Of a DNA stretch of 64,000 bases, positions 24,791 through 34,046 are shown in pieces. The translations under genes and the position numbers were made by a program. Within the stretch, counting starts at the first letter, position 1. Every line of letters starts with the position of its first letter. Below the pieces are notes generated by a model that saw nothing but the letters and a program-made list of their open reading frames with translations, made no database searches and had not been told where the DNA came from. Source of the stretch: Microbacterium sp. LWH7-1.2 (lineage in GTDB: Bacteria > Actinomycetota > Actinomycetes > Actinomycetales > Microbacteriaceae); the NCBI RefSeq assembly GCF_038397755.1, contig NZ_CP151637.1:4154001-4218000 (forward strand), written 5' to 3'.

Positions 24791-25893
24791 GTGCGATCCC
24801 GGTGACGATCGGGCGGCGGGTGCCTGTTTCCGCGGCATCCGCTGATGTCGGCGTGTCCGCGGCGGCGGGGGTCGCTGCGCCGGCTGCCACGATCGGTGCC
24901 CCGTTGGTGGACACGCATGGGCGGGTGCATCGGGATCTGCGGATCTCGTTGACGGATCGGTGCTCTCTGCGGTGCACGTACTGCATGCCGGAGCAGGGCA
25001 ACGAGTGGCTGGCGAAGTCGAGCATTGTGAGCCTGGACGAGATCGTGCGTATCGCGAGGGTGGCGGCGGCGGACGGGATCACGACGTTCCGGCTCACCGG
25101 TGGCGAGCCGCTGCTGCGGGCCGACATCGTGGAGGTGGTGCGCCGGCTCGCGGCGATCACGGGTCCGGGTGGCCGGCCGGTGGAGATCGCGATGACCACG
25201 AACGGGATCCGGTTGGCGGAGCTGCTGCCGGGCCTGGTCGACGCGGGGCTTGACCGCCTGAACATCTCGATCGACACGCTGCGCCGGGACCGGTTCCACG
25301 CGCTGACCCGCCGGGACCGGCTGGATGATGTGCTGGCGGGGATCGCGGCGGCGGCGGCGTCGGGGTTGCGGCCGGTGAAGCTGAACGCGGTGGCGATGCG
25401 GGATGTGAACGACGACGAGCTGGTCGATCTGGTGGAGTTCGCGACCGGCCACGATGCGCAGATGCGGTTCATCGAGCAGATGCCGTTGGATGCCGGGCAC
25501 ACCTGGGACCGGTCGCGGATGGTGACGCAGGACGAGATCCTCGCGACGCTCCGCGGGCGGTGGACGCTGACTCCGGTGCCGGGTCGGGGCGGTGCGCCGG
25601 CGGCTCGGTGGCTGCTGGATGGCGGGCCGCATTCGGTGGGGGTGATCGCGTCGGTGACGGCGCCGTTCTGCGGCGACTGCGACCGGTTGCGGCTCACCGC
25701 GGACGGGCAGTTGCGCAACTGCCTGTTCTCGGCCACCGAGTACGACCTGCTGCCGATCCTGCGTGGCGGTGGTGAGGACGGGCAGGTGGATGGGATGCTG
25801 CGTTCCTGTGTGCACGGCAAGCTGCCGGGGCATGCGATCAACGACCCGTCGTTCCTGCAGCCGGTGCGCGGTATGAACGCGATCGGCGGCTGA
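24787..25893 (+). CDS. moaA: GTP 3',8-cyclase MoaA
   Basis: A 368-residue radical-SAM enzyme that makes 3',8-cyclo-GTP, the first step of molybdopterin synthesis. The SAM cluster motif is [12 protein letters not shown] with C59, C63 and C66. The second cluster uses the cysteines of FCGDC and RNCLF near the C-terminus. The protein ends in Gly-Gly, the tail needed for activity. An unusual 40-residue Ala/Val-rich N-terminal extension precedes the core. Codon use differs from neighbours, with several TTG leucines. fdhD follows after one base. Confidence 0.95.
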   Translation: MSAIPVTIGRRVPVSAASADVGVSAAAGVAAPAATIGAPLVDTHGRVHRDLRISLTDRCSLRCTYCMPEQGNEWLAKSSIVSLDEIVRIARVAAADGITTFRLTGGEPLLRADIVEVVRRLAAITGPGGRPVEIAMTTNGIRLAELLPGLVDAGLDRLNISIDTLRRDRFHALTRRDRLDDVLAGIAAAAASGLRPVKLNAVAMRDVNDDELVDLVEFATGHDAQMRFIEQMPLDAGHTWDRSRMVTQDEILATLRGRWTLTPVPGRGGAPAARWLLDGGPHSVGVIASVTAPFCGDCDRLRLTADGQLRNCLFSATEYDLLPILRGGGEDGQVDGMLRSCVHGKLPGHAINDPSFLQPVRGMNAIGG

Positions 25894-25894
25894 G

Positions 25895-26821
25895 ATGGGC
25901 CGCATCACCACCCGCACCCCCGTCACCCGCATCGTACTGAACGACGGTGACGCCGTCGTGCGTCGCCGCGCCGACACGCTCGTGGTCGAGGAGCCGCTCG
26001 AGATCCGCGTCGCGGGGGAGCCGCTGACCGTCACGATGCGCACCCCCGGAAACGACATCGAGCTCGCGGCCGGGTTCCTGGTGTCGGAAGGCGTGATCTC
26101 CGCGGCCGCCGATCTCCGCTCCGCGATCCACTGCGGTGGACCGGGCACGGGCTCGGTACCGCCGACGCCGCTGCTGACGATCGGCGTCGGCCCCGTGCCG
26201 GCGGTCGTGGCGCCGGCGGCGTCGACGGAGAACACCTACAACGTGCTCGACATCGCGCTCGCTCCCGAACTCGCGCCGCTCGTGACCGACATCGCCCGCA
26301 ACTTCTACACCACGAGCTCGTGCGGTGTCTGCGGCACGGCGTCGATCGAGGCGATCGAGAAGCAGTCCCGCTACGACGTCGGCGCGGATGCCGCCGCGGT
26401 GGACGCCGCACTTCTCACGGGTCTGCCCGACGAGCTGCGGGCGGGGCAACAGGTGTTCGACAAGACCGGGGGTCTCCACGCCGCGGCCCTGTTCGACGCC
26501 GCGTCCGGCGAGCTCCTCGTGCTGCGCGAGGACGTCGGCCGGCACAACGCCGTCGACAAGGTGATCGGCTGGGCCGTGCTCGACGACCGGCTGCCCCTCA
26601 GCGGAACCGTGCTGCAGGTCTCGGGCCGGGTGAGCTTCGAACTCGTCCAGAAAGCGGTGATGGCCGGCATCCCGATCCTGTCAGCGGTCTCAGCGCCGTC
26701 GTCCCTGGCCGTCGAGCTGGCCGCAGCGTCCGGGCTCACCCTCGTCGGGTTCGTACGCGGGTCGTCGATGAACGTCTACTCCCGCCCGGGGCGCGTGCGG
26801 GTGGCCGCGCCGGTGCGCTGA
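25895..26821 (+). CDS. fdhD: Formate dehydrogenase sulfurtransferase FdhD
   Basis: A 308-residue protein that passes sulfur from a cysteine desulfurase to the molybdenum cofactor of formate dehydrogenase-type enzymes. The essential pair is C143/C146 in [20 protein letters not shown] and [15 protein letters not shown] are family signatures. It begins one base after the moaA stop. Its likely client is the FdhF/YdeP-type protein at 3236. Confidence 0.94.
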   Translation: MGRITTRTPVTRIVLNDGDAVVRRRADTLVVEEPLEIRVAGEPLTVTMRTPGNDIELAAGFLVSEGVISAAADLRSAIHCGGPGTGSVPPTPLLTIGVGPVPAVVAPAASTENTYNVLDIALAPELAPLVTDIARNFYTTSSCGVCGTASIEAIEKQSRYDVGADAAAVDAALLTGLPDELRAGQQVFDKTGGLHAAALFDAASGELLVLREDVGRHNAVDKVIGWAVLDDRLPLSGTVLQVSGRVSFELVQKAVMAGIPILSAVSAPSSLAVELAAASGLTLVGFVRGSSMNVYSRPGRVRVAAPVR

Positions 26822-26834
26822 CCGCCCCCGGCAT

Positions 26835-27443
26835 TCAGCCGCGTGTGGCGGCGAGCTGCACGATGCACTGCGTCGGGTCGCACGACGCGGCGATGCCCTC
26901 CACGCGCAGCGGGCCGCCGGCCTGTGCGAGCACGCTGTCGATGAGACCCACATGGACGCTGCACAGCACGCCGCGGTGCTCGGCGGCGGGCACGTGCGGG
27001 CAGGGGGTCAGGTCGACCGTGAGGTCGCGCTCGTCGACGAAAGGGTCGAAGCCGGCGTCGCCGAGGTCCTCCACGAGTGCGTCGAGCTGGTGCAGGGCAT
27101 CGGCGCCGAGTTCGGCATCCGTGTCGGATCCGTACACGCGACGCAGCAGATCTCCGCGACGAGCCGCCTCCTCCGCGCGGCGGACGGCGACGGGGCTCGA
27201 GCCCGCGTCGGAGCCGGTGGCCGCGGAGTAGAGCACGCGCGGGCGTCCGCGCGTCGTGCGGTGCTCGGTCTCGGCGATCACGTACCCGGCGTCGATGAGG
27301 CGCTGCACGTGCTCGCGCACGGTGTTGGCGTGCAGGCCGGTCGCGTCGACGAGCTCGGAGATCGCCCGCCGCGGGCGCTCCTGCAGGAGGTGCATGATCT
27401 CGACGCGGGAGTAGCTCGATATCGCGCTGTACCCGGTCGTCAT
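26835..27443 (-). CDS. Winged-helix regulator with Cys/His-rich C-terminal domain
   Basis: A 202-residue regulator. Residues 10-72 form an ArsR-like winged helix (AISELVDATGLHANTVREHVQRL, then a wing with TTRGRPRVLYS). The C-terminal domain contains C148, H150, C161, H164, C188 and C193 (PCPHV, LCSVH, SCDPTQC), a set that could hold an iron-sulfur cluster or metal, as in SufR-type repressors. It lies beside fdhD and 2.3 kb from cydAB, so a redox or oxygen signal is plausible. Start ATG fits a leaderless promoter. Confidence 0.75.
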   Translation of the reverse strand: MTTGYSAISSYSRVEIMHLLQERPRRAISELVDATGLHANTVREHVQRLIDAGYVIAETEHRTTRGRPRVLYSAATGSDAGSSPVAVRRAEEAARRGDLLRRVYGSDTDAELGADALHQLDALVEDLGDAGFDPFVDERDLTVDLTPCPHVPAAEHRGVLCSVHVGLIDSVLAQAGGPLRVEGIAASCDPTQCIVQLAATRG

Positions 27444-27449
27444 GGTCCC

Positions 27450-27455
27450 ATTATC
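27450..27455 (-). promoter_or_regulatory. -10 box GATAAT, leaderless promoter
   Basis: GATAAT on the minus strand is 6 bases before the ATG at 27443. Confidence 0.55.
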
Positions 27456-27503
27456 GCCGGACGCCGCGACGACTCCGGTGCGCGCGGGCTCATCCGCGTG
27501 GGA

Positions 27504-27875
27504 TCAGAACAGCTGGCCGAAGATGAGGATCGCGATGAAGAACACCGCGACGATGCCGACGATGATCGCGAGCGTGCGGCCGGAGAGCTTGGCGACGCCC
27601 CAGCCGACCAGCACGGGTATGGCGAACAAGAACAGGGCCACGATCCACCAGAACGCCGAATAGGCGCCGGTGGTCGCCTCCTCCAGGCGGCCGCCGAAGA
27701 GCTCCTTGGTCGAGGGGTGGGTCGCGAAGCGCACCGCGATGGAGATGGGGACCGCCACGAACACGAAGACCACGAGTCCGATGAGCCAGCCCCACAGGGT
27801 GGAGCTTCCCCCGCCCGAGAGGACCCCGCCGCGGAGCTCGGGTTCCGGCTTCTGCTGCTGCTTGCCTGATGCCAT
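27504..27875 (-). CDS. Small three-helix membrane protein
   Basis: A 123-residue protein with a short Gln/Lys-rich N-terminus (MASGKQQQKPEPEL) and three hydrophobic segments: WLIGLVVFVFVAVPISIAV, AFWWIVALFLFAIPVLVGW and IIVGIVAVFFIAILIFG. No domain recognised. The ATG at 27875 is chosen over one 6 bases upstream because a TAGAGT box ends 7 bases before it. Confidence 0.6.
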   Translation of the reverse strand: MASGKQQQKPEPELRGGVLSGGGSSTLWGWLIGLVVFVFVAVPISIAVRFATHPSTKELFGGRLEEATTGAYSAFWWIVALFLFAIPVLVGWGVAKLSGRTLAIIVGIVAVFFIAILIFGQLF

Positions 27876-27882
27876 GGGCATG

Positions 27883-27888
27883 ACTCTA
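27883..27888 (-). promoter_or_regulatory. -10 box TAGAGT, leaderless promoter
   Basis: TAGAGT on the minus strand is 7 bases before ATG 27875. Confidence 0.5.
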
Positions 27889-28201
27889 GTGGCGCGGGAT
27901 GGCGCGGCATCGTACGATTCGCACGATTTCGCGCCGGACATGGCGCTGTCCGCCGGCGGGGACGGGCGGACAGCGTCGGGGCGCCAGGGAGAAACGCCAC
28001 TGGGGGAGCGATCTCCGCGCTCACCATCCACGAGTGTCGCCCGTCAGGGGGTGGAGCTTCGGGACGGCGTTCGCGGGGTCTGAGATCAAGGTACGCCCGT
28101 GGGTGTTCGGCACAAGGGGTATTGCCTGTGGGTCTCCTGAGTGCTAGCCGCAGGTGCCGGTCACCGGTGCACGGGTCCTCCCGTGGTGGGATGGGAGCGA
28201 C
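27889..28201. other. Intergenic region without recognised gene
   Basis: About 310 bases between a minus-strand membrane gene and the plus-strand amidase. It should hold both promoters. I see no conserved RNA fold, repeat or convincing short gene; GGGAG about 6 bases before 28202 is the amidase ribosome site. Confidence 0.5.
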
Positions 28202-29617
28202 ATGAGCCAGCCGCTGCCTCCCCCCGATTCCGTCGCCGCGATCGCCGCCGCCGTGCGGGCGCGGGAGGTGACGGCGCAGGAGGTCGTGGAGGAGCATCTC
28301 GCCCGCATCGCGCGCGTGGGTCCCGGTCTGAACGCGCTCACGGTCGTGTTCTCCGACCGTGCGCGGACGGCCGCCGCGGAGGTGGATGCCGCGCTCGCGG
28401 AGGGGCGCGATCCCGGACCGCTCGCGGGCGTGCCGATCTCCGTGAAGGAGAACATCGACCTCGCCTGGTCGGCCACCACGAACGGCTGGCGGGGACTCGC
28501 CGACGCCCTGCCCGCCCGGGACGCCACGATCGTCCGTCGTCTGCGAGGCGCCGGCGCCGTGCCCGTCGCACGCGGCAACATGCCCGACTTCGGCATGCGG
28601 TGGGACACGGACAACGACCTGTTCGGGCGCACTCGAAACCCGTGGAATCCGGACCGCAGCGTCGGCGGATCCAGCGGCGGCGACGCGGTCGCGGTGGCGA
28701 CCGGGATGAGCGCCCTCGGCCTCGGCAACGACTTCGGCGGCTCGCTCCGCCTCCCGGCCTACGCGACGGGGGTCGTGGGCCTTCGCCCGTCGCAGGGGCG
28801 CGTGCCGCGCGGGGCGGTGCAGGGGCAGTCTGTGGCACTCACGCTGCAGCTGTTCTCGGTGAACGGCCCGATGGCGCGATGCGTCGAAGATGTCGCGCTC
28901 GCCCTCCGGGAGATGCAGGGATGGGATGCCGACGACCCGGTGTCGGTCGCCGCGCCCGCGGCGCGCGACGACGAGCTGCCGCGGCGAGTCGGCGTCGTGC
29001 GCGACTTTGCAGGCCTGGCCGTAGATCCGGAGGTTGCCGGCGGAATCGACCGGGCCGCAGCATCCCTCATGCGTGCCGGCTGGGAGGTCGTCGATGTCGC
29101 GGCTCCGCTGCTCGAGGAGGCGGCCGTGCTGTGGCGGCGGCTGTCATGCACCGACATGCTCATCTCGCTCGACCCGGCTGCCCTCGGCCAGCCGCTCGGG
29201 CGTTCGGCCACCGCCTTCCTGCGCGACAGCACCGCGGCGGCGCGCCCCTACGCGTCGGCGCGCGAATATGCGGAGGCGTGGGCGCGGCGCGCAGTGATCG
29301 CGGCGGAGTGGCGGCGGCTGATGGTCGACGTGCCCGTGATCCTCGGACCGGTGTCGATCTCGCGCATGCGGGAACCGGACTACGACCTCGGCGGGAAGGA
29401 GGCGGCGGACCGTGCGTGGCGCGACCTCTGGCTGACGGTGGTCGTCAACTTCCTCGGACTGCCCGCGTTGGCGCTGCCCACCGGCCTCGGCGGCGACGGC
29501 ATGCCCACCGGCGTCCAGCTCATCGGCCCCGCCTTCGGCGAGGAGGTGCTGTTCCAGGCAGGCCGTGCAGTCGAGGCCGCGGTTCCGCGCCTTCCCCCGA
29601 TTCCGTCGCTCGTCTGA
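28202..29617 (+). CDS. Amidase-signature family amidase
   Basis: A 471-residue hydrolase of the amidase signature family. The Ser-cisSer-Lys triad is K82 (ISVKEN), S157 (GGSSGG) and S181 (NDFGGSLRLPA), with the 24-residue spacing between the two serines typical of the family. C-terminal LALPTGLGGDGMPTGVQLIG is also characteristic. The 471-residue length and the absence of a gatC or gatB neighbour argue against a GatA role. Substrate unknown. The ATG is favoured over an upstream in-frame start by GGGAG about 6 bases before it. Confidence 0.88.
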   Translation: MSQPLPPPDSVAAIAAAVRAREVTAQEVVEEHLARIARVGPGLNALTVVFSDRARTAAAEVDAALAEGRDPGPLAGVPISVKENIDLAWSATTNGWRGLADALPARDATIVRRLRGAGAVPVARGNMPDFGMRWDTDNDLFGRTRNPWNPDRSVGGSSGGDAVAVATGMSALGLGNDFGGSLRLPAYATGVVGLRPSQGRVPRGAVQGQSVALTLQLFSVNGPMARCVEDVALALREMQGWDADDPVSVAAPAARDDELPRRVGVVRDFAGLAVDPEVAGGIDRAAASLMRAGWEVVDVAAPLLEEAAVLWRRLSCTDMLISLDPAALGQPLGRSATAFLRDSTAAARPYASAREYAEAWARRAVIAAEWRRLMVDVPVILGPVSISRMREPDYDLGGKEAADRAWRDLWLTVVVNFLGLPALALPTGLGGDGMPTGVQLIGPAFGEEVLFQAGRAVEAAVPRLPPIPSLV

Positions 29618-29630
29618 CCCGGCGCTCGGC

Positions 29631-29852
29631 CTATGGGGTCGGCGTCTCCGGCGGCCGCGGGAACGGCGGTTCCTCCGGGTGCGGCGCGAGCGGTTCTTCG
29701 GGCCACGGGGCGGGCGGCTCGTCCGGCGGCGTCGGGATGGTTGGTCCGGGTCCGGGGTCAGGACTGCCGGGTCCGGGGAAGCCGGGTGCCGGCGGCATCT
29801 CGCCCGGCGGGGTCTGGTCCGGGAGCGGTTCGGGGACGGTGGGGTCGGTCAT
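29631..29852 (-). CDS. Short proline-rich acidic protein
   Basis: A 73-residue protein made largely of Pro, Glu, Gly and Thr (TIPTPPDEPPAPWPEE and similar), with no hydrophobic segment or cysteine. AGGAG about 6 bases before the ATG supports translation. Likely disordered; function unknown. Such frames can be artefacts of GC-rich DNA, but the ribosome site and Glu/Pro bias favour a gene. Confidence 0.5.
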   Translation of the reverse strand: MTDPTVPEPLPDQTPPGEMPPAPGFPGPGSPDPGPGPTIPTPPDEPPAPWPEEPLAPHPEEPPFPRPPETPTP

Positions 29853-30088
29853 GACGTCTCCTGGGGAGGATCGAGGGGGCGCTGCGCGCCCCCGCACGTG
29901 ATCCCAGCCTGCGGCGCCGGGCCGGAAGCAGCGAGGCCCTTGACCGGGAGGCGGTGCGGGTCTACGCGTCAGCGACAGGGAACGGTATGAGCGCGACACC
30001 GGGACCGACGCGGCCGCGGCGTCGACGGCTCGCCACGCGAACCGGCGCGTGACGGCGCCTCTCGTACGGGACGCCGTAGCGGGCTCCG

Positions 30089-30094
30089 TAGGCT
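30089..30094 (+). promoter_or_regulatory. -10 box TAGGCT, leaderless promoter
   Basis: TAGGCT is 6 bases before the GTG at 30101. The GGAGGG between them touches the start codon and is too close to act as a ribosome site. Confidence 0.6.
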
Positions 30095-30100
30095 GGAGGG

Positions 30101-30844
30101 GTGGCATCCGTTCTCAACATCTCGGCGTACCTGTTCACGCGTATCGATGACACCGCCGAGCTGCGGCCGGTGCTGCGCGAGCGGGCGGTCGCTGCGCGGC
30201 TGAAGGGCACGATCCTGCTCGCCGAAGAGGGGATCAACCTCTTCCTCGCGGGAGACGCCGAAGCGGTGCGCGGCTTCGTGCACGAGTTGAGGGACGATGA
30301 GCGCTTCGCCGCGCTGAAGACCAAGGAGAGCTGGTCGCAAGCGCAGCCTTTCGGTCGGATGCTCGTCAAGGTCAAGCGCGAGATCATTCGCATGGACCAC
30401 CCGACCATCCGTCCCGAGGGCAACCGAGCGCCCGCTGTCGCCCCTGCGACGCTCCGTCGCTGGCTGGACCGCGGCCACGACGACCACGGCCGCGAGGTGG
30501 TGCTGCTCGACACCCGCAATGCGTTCGAGGTCGACTACGGCGCCTTCGACGGCGCGCTGGACTGGCGGATCGAGCGGTTCACGCAGTTCCCGGATGCCGC
30601 GGCCGCCGCAGCGCCCGACCTCGAGGGCAAGACCGTCGTGAGTTACTGCACCGGCGGCATCCGCTGCGAAAAGGCCGCGATCTACCTGCGCGAGGTCGGC
30701 GTCGAGGCGTACCAGCTGGACGGCGGCATCCTCGGCTACTTCGAGCACGTGGGCGGGGACCACTGGAGCGGCGACTGCTTCGTGTTCGACGAGCGGGAAG
30801 CGCTGACCCCGGGCCTGGCACCGCGGTCGGGAGCAGTCGCGTGA
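30101..30844 (+). CDS. trhO: tRNA uridine(34) hydroxylase TrhO-type rhodanese
   Basis: A 247-residue rhodanese-family protein of the TrhO/YceA group, which installs 5-hydroxyuridine at tRNA position 34. The N-terminal acylphosphatase-like region has KGTILLAEEGINLFLAG, and the rhodanese domain has LDTRNAFEVDYG and the active loop SYCTGGIRCEKA with C183 and C189. GTG start from the leaderless promoter. The stop overlaps the DUF3054 gene (GTGA). Confidence 0.88.
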   Translation: MASVLNISAYLFTRIDDTAELRPVLRERAVAARLKGTILLAEEGINLFLAGDAEAVRGFVHELRDDERFAALKTKESWSQAQPFGRMLVKVKREIIRMDHPTIRPEGNRAPAVAPATLRRWLDRGHDDHGREVVLLDTRNAFEVDYGAFDGALDWRIERFTQFPDAAAAAAPDLEGKTVVSYCTGGIRCEKAAIYLREVGVEAYQLDGGILGYFEHVGGDHWSGDCFVFDEREALTPGLAPRSGAVA

Positions 30845-31242
30845 GCCGCTCCGAGCCCGCCGGCGACGCTCGTTCCGCCGGTCGCGCCGCTGTCCTGATC
30901 GCGCTCGCGGCAGACGTCGTGCTGGTGATCACGTTCGCCGCGATCGGTCGCGCGAGCCACGACTCCGACGTCTGGATCGGCCTGTCGCAGACCGCCTGGC
31001 CGTTCCTGGCGGCCCTCGGCATCGGCTGGCTCGTGACCCGCGCGTGGCGCGCGCCCGCGGCGCCGGTACGCACGGGGGTGGGCGTCTGGGCGATCACCGT
31101 CGGGGGCGGGATGCTGCTGCGCTGGGCATCCGGTCAGGGCGCCGCGATTCCGTTCATCGTCGTGGCGTCGCTGACGCTGCTGGTCGCACTGGTGGGGTGG
31201 CGCGTCATCGTCGCGGTCGTGCGCCGCGTGCGCCGACGCTGA
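30841..31242 (+). CDS. DUF3054 membrane protein
   Basis: A 133-residue protein with four predicted helices, including [22 protein letters not shown] and the conserved [18 protein letters not shown] and [17 protein letters not shown] segments of DUF3054. GTG start overlaps the trhO stop. The role is unknown. Its last 38 bases overlap the end of the convergent gene at 31205. Confidence 0.82.
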   Translation: MSRSEPAGDARSAGRAAVLIALAADVVLVITFAAIGRASHDSDVWIGLSQTAWPFLAALGIGWLVTRAWRAPAAPVRTGVGVWAITVGGGMLLRWASGQGAAIPFIVVASLTLLVALVGWRVIVAVVRRVRRR

Positions 31243-31555
31243 AGTCGTCGCGGGCTCGGGGTGTCCTTCGGAGCCCGGTCTCGATGACGATCCGGTTCCC
31301 CTCGATCACGCCTGGGCCGTCGCCAGGAAGCGGCGCGGGCGCCGGAGTGATCTGCTCGGCCTCCCACACCGCGCGGGCGTTCTCCGCGGTCGGGTAGAAG
31401 AACTCCTCGACACCGAGCAGACCGCCGGAAGAGTGCGACGGCGTCTCCCCTCGCTGGCGGCGACGGTGCGTGTCGAACGCGAACCACAAGAAGTACAGCG
31501 GCAGTGCGACGACCAGACAGACGAATGCCCACACCATCGCGTCGCCGATCGTCAT
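31205..31555 (-). CDS. Single-helix membrane protein, hypothetical
   Basis: A 116-residue protein with one N-terminal helix ([20 protein letters not shown]) followed by an Arg-rich stop-transfer and a soluble tail with [22 protein letters not shown] recognise no family. The ATG is supported by a TACGCT box 7 bases upstream. The C-terminal 12 codons overlap the convergent DUF3054 gene. Confidence 0.6.
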   Translation of the reverse strand: MTIGDAMVWAFVCLVVALPLYFLWFAFDTHRRRQRGETPSHSSGGLLGVEEFFYPTAENARAVWEAEQITPAPAPLPGDGPGVIEGNRIVIETGLRRTPRARDDFSVGARGARPRR

Positions 31556-31562
31556 GACGCCC

Positions 31563-31568
31563 AGCGTA
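31563..31568 (-). promoter_or_regulatory. -10 box TACGCT, leaderless promoter
   Basis: TACGCT on the minus strand is 7 bases before the ATG at 31555. Confidence 0.5.
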
Positions 31569-31605
31569 CGTCGCGACGATGGCCGCAGCATCCGTGATTG
31601 CGCCG

Positions 31606-32979
31606 TCAACGGTGCGCGAACGCCTGCAACGTCGCGTCGGCCGGGAGCTCGCTGAACCACACCTCGAACGGCACGGGCGTGCCATCGCCGGGGACGTTCT
31701 CGATGGAGCTGGTGGCGGCTGCCACGATCGCCCCGTCGGCGGTGCGGGCCAGCGCGGTGATGCTGACGTACCGCTGGTCCTCCGCGAAGCGGCCGGTCAC
31801 CGTGCCTGTCGCCGACGTCGCACCGCTGTCGCTCGACGATCGGGTCGTGCCGTCCACGGTGAACGCCCCGGTCTCGTCGGCAGGAGAGAGGGTCGCGTCC
31901 GTCGCCCGCGGAAGAGAGACGTCGATGCTCGTGATCTGCGTGTCACCGACCCCGAAGAAGTAACCGACGATGGCGGTCTGGCCGGCGAGGAGGGTCGCGA
32001 ACGCGCTCGACGGGGCCACGGTCGACCCGTCGTCGGTCACGGCGCGAGCCTCCATGTACGCGTCGAAGACGTAGTCCGTGTTGGGGTTGTCGACGACCAC
32101 GACGTACCACCACACGTCGTCGTACTCGTGTCCGAACGCGGTCTCGACGACCGCGGGCTGGACGGGCGGAGCGAACTCTACGCCGGGGTCGGGCTGCCCG
32201 TCGGTGCCTGGGGCCGTGATTCCGGGCACGCTGTAGTCGTCGTAGGGGTCGTCGGAGTAGCCGTCTTCCCCGCCCGGCTCGGCGTAGCCGTCGTACGAGG
32301 ATCCGAATGATCCGAACACCCACGCGACGGCGAGCACGATCGTGAGGAAGCCGCCGAGGATCGACGTGATCAGCGCGCCGACGCCGATCCCCTTTCCGCC
32401 CTGATTGCGGCTCGCCAGTGCGACGATCGAGAGCACGAACGCCGCGAACAGGAGCAGGAACGACAGCCAGCCGGGGCTGAAGGCGCCCGCGACGTAGGGG
32501 ACGAACGCCAGGAGCACGCCGGCGGCAGCGAGGACCAGCGCGATGATCGCCAGCGTCCTCGGCCGCTCGTCACGACCACCTGATGGAGGAAAGGCGACGC
32601 CTGGCTGGTTCGCCGACCATCCGGCTGCGCCGGGGTACCCCGGCGCGCCGCGATAGGCCGGTGCAACGGGGGCGCCCGGCGCCGGGTGGGTGGCGGGGCG
32701 TGCGTACGGGGGGAGCACGCGGCCGGTGGCGACTGTTCCGGGGTCGCCGCCGGGCAGCGCGTAGCCCTGCGGGGCGGCGTAGTGCACGGGGGCGCCGGAC
32801 GGCGGTGCCGCTTCGCCGGGCTCAGGAGCCGCGTAAGCGGGGACGGCGTACCGGGCTTCGGCGAGATCGGGCGCGCTGTAAGGCCGTGGGGCGGGAGCGT
32901 CGTCGCGGGCCGCCGGATCGGAGCCGCCGCCGGTGGGGACGGGCTCGCCCTGTGCACCCGGAGTCAGGGGATCGGACAT
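31606..32979 (-). CDS. Pro/Ala-rich membrane protein with FxLYD-like exported domain
   Basis: A 457-residue protein. Residues 1-145 are Pro/Ala/Gly/Tyr-rich and likely cytoplasmic and disordered. Three hydrophobic segments follow: [35 protein letters not shown] and [20 protein letters not shown]. An Asp/Tyr/Gly-rich linker leads to a beta-rich domain resembling FxLYD ([37 protein letters not shown]). The ATG at 32979 is chosen because AGGAG lies 4-5 bases before it; a start 33 bases upstream lacks one. Function unknown. Confidence 0.65.
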   Translation of the reverse strand: MSDPLTPGAQGEPVPTGGGSDPAARDDAPAPRPYSAPDLAEARYAVPAYAAPEPGEAAPPSGAPVHYAAPQGYALPGGDPGTVATGRVLPPYARPATHPAPGAPVAPAYRGAPGYPGAAGWSANQPGVAFPPSGGRDERPRTLAIIALVLAAAGVLLAFVPYVAGAFSPGWLSFLLLFAAFVLSIVALASRNQGGKGIGVGALITSILGGFLTIVLAVAWVFGSFGSSYDGYAEPGGEDGYSDDPYDDYSVPGITAPGTDGQPDPGVEFAPPVQPAVVETAFGHEYDDVWWYVVVVDNPNTDYVFDAYMEARAVTDDGSTVAPSSAFATLLAGQTAIVGYFFGVGDTQITSIDVSLPRATDATLSPADETGAFTVDGTTRSSSDSGATSATGTVTGRFAEDQRYVSITALARTADGAIVAAATSSIENVPGDGTPVPFEVWFSELPADATLQAFAHR

Positions 32980-33042
32980 GGGGCTCCTGTTCTCGGTCTC
33001 CTGCGTGCCCAACTTAGCGAACGTGGGCGTTGGTGAGCGCGG

Positions 33043-33085
33043 CAGCGCCTCCTCCGCGACCTGTGAGGCGGCGAAGGAGGCGCTG
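33043..33085 (-). terminator. Terminator after the osmoprotectant ABC operon
   Basis: CAGCGCCTCCT (33043-33053) pairs with AGGAGGCGCTG (33075-33085), 11 perfect base pairs, 18 bases after the binding-protein stop codon. Confidence 0.65.
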
Positions 33086-33103
33086 TGGCGGGGCTCCGAT
33101 GGT

Positions 33104-34018
33104 TCAGCTCAGGCCGTTGTCCGCGAGCCAGTCCTTCGCGATGTCCTCCGAGGAGCGCTGGTCCACCGTCGACTCGACGTTGAGGGCGACCAGGCCCTCC
33201 GGGGTCAGCGCGACGCTCACCGCGTTGATCACGTCGGCGATCTCGTCCGCGACGTCGGCGTTCACGAGGGGGACGACGTTCGACGCCAGGAAGAGGCCCT
33301 CAGGGTCTTCGAGCGTGACCAGCTTGTCGGTCTCGATACGCGGATCGGCGCTGTAGACGTTCGCCACCTGGATGTTGCCGGCCACCAGCTCGTCGACCGT
33401 CGTGTCGGCGGTCGGGTTGAACGAGACGGATACGCCGTAGACCTCTTCGAGGCCCTTCGGTCCGTAGGGGCGCTCTTCGAGCTCGGGCGGACCGCCGAGC
33501 ACGAGGCCGTCGATGCCCGCGAGGTCGGCGATCGAAGTGAGTCCGTTCTCCTCGGCGAAGGCGGACGTGACGTTGTAGGAGTCCTGATCAGTGGCCGGCG
33601 ACTGGTCGAGGACCGTCAGCCCGTCGGGCAGGGCATCCTGCAGGGCCGCATAGACGTCGTCCGGAGTGGTCGCCGTCGTGTCGGGCTCGAAGTACTGCAG
33701 CAGGTTGCCGGTGTACTCGGGGAACAGATCGATGGAGCCGTCCTCGAGCGACGGGAGGTACGCGTCTCGCTGTCCGATGTTGAAGTTGCGCTCGACCGTG
33801 AAGCCGGCGCCCTCGAGCGCCTGCGCGTAGATCTCGGCGATGATCTCGTTCGAGTAATAGGCCTGCGAGCCGATGACGATGGCCGACGAGTCGCCGGTGT
33901 CGCCGGTGTCGGTGTTCTCGCCGCTGAGCGGGTCGTTCGAGGCGCACCCTGCCAGAGCCAGTGCTGCGACCGCGGTTCCGGCGAGGGCTACGGCCAGCCG
34001 GGTTCGTGCTGTGGACAT
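33104..34018 (-). CDS. Osmoprotectant/betaine-type ABC substrate-binding lipoprotein
   Basis: A 304-residue lipoprotein with signal peptide and lipobox LALAGC. The mature domain matches the OpuAC/ProX type II binding fold: IVIGSQAYYSNEIIAEIYAQALEGAGF, LFPEYTGNLLQYF and the late LVNADVADEIADVINAVS. GGAGG is 7 bases before the ATG at 34018 but only 1 base before an alternative ATG at 34024, which decides the start. Last gene of a four-gene operon. Glycine betaine, choline or carnitine is the family expectation. Confidence 0.9.
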   Translation of the reverse strand: MSTARTRLAVALAGTAVAALALAGCASNDPLSGENTDTGDTGDSSAIVIGSQAYYSNEIIAEIYAQALEGAGFTVERNFNIGQRDAYLPSLEDGSIDLFPEYTGNLLQYFEPDTTATTPDDVYAALQDALPDGLTVLDQSPATDQDSYNVTSAFAEENGLTSIADLAGIDGLVLGGPPELEERPYGPKGLEEVYGVSVSFNPTADTTVDELVAGNIQVANVYSADPRIETDKLVTLEDPEGLFLASNVVPLVNADVADEIADVINAVSVALTPEGLVALNVESTVDQRSSEDIAKDWLADNGLS

Positions 34019-34046
34019 TGTCATACCTCCGATGTGGTGGTGGGGG

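Noticed and set aside
28081..28200. Riboswitch-like leader before the amidase gene
   Set aside because: No conserved core of a known riboswitch class could be matched by eye; an Infernal search against Rfam would settle it.
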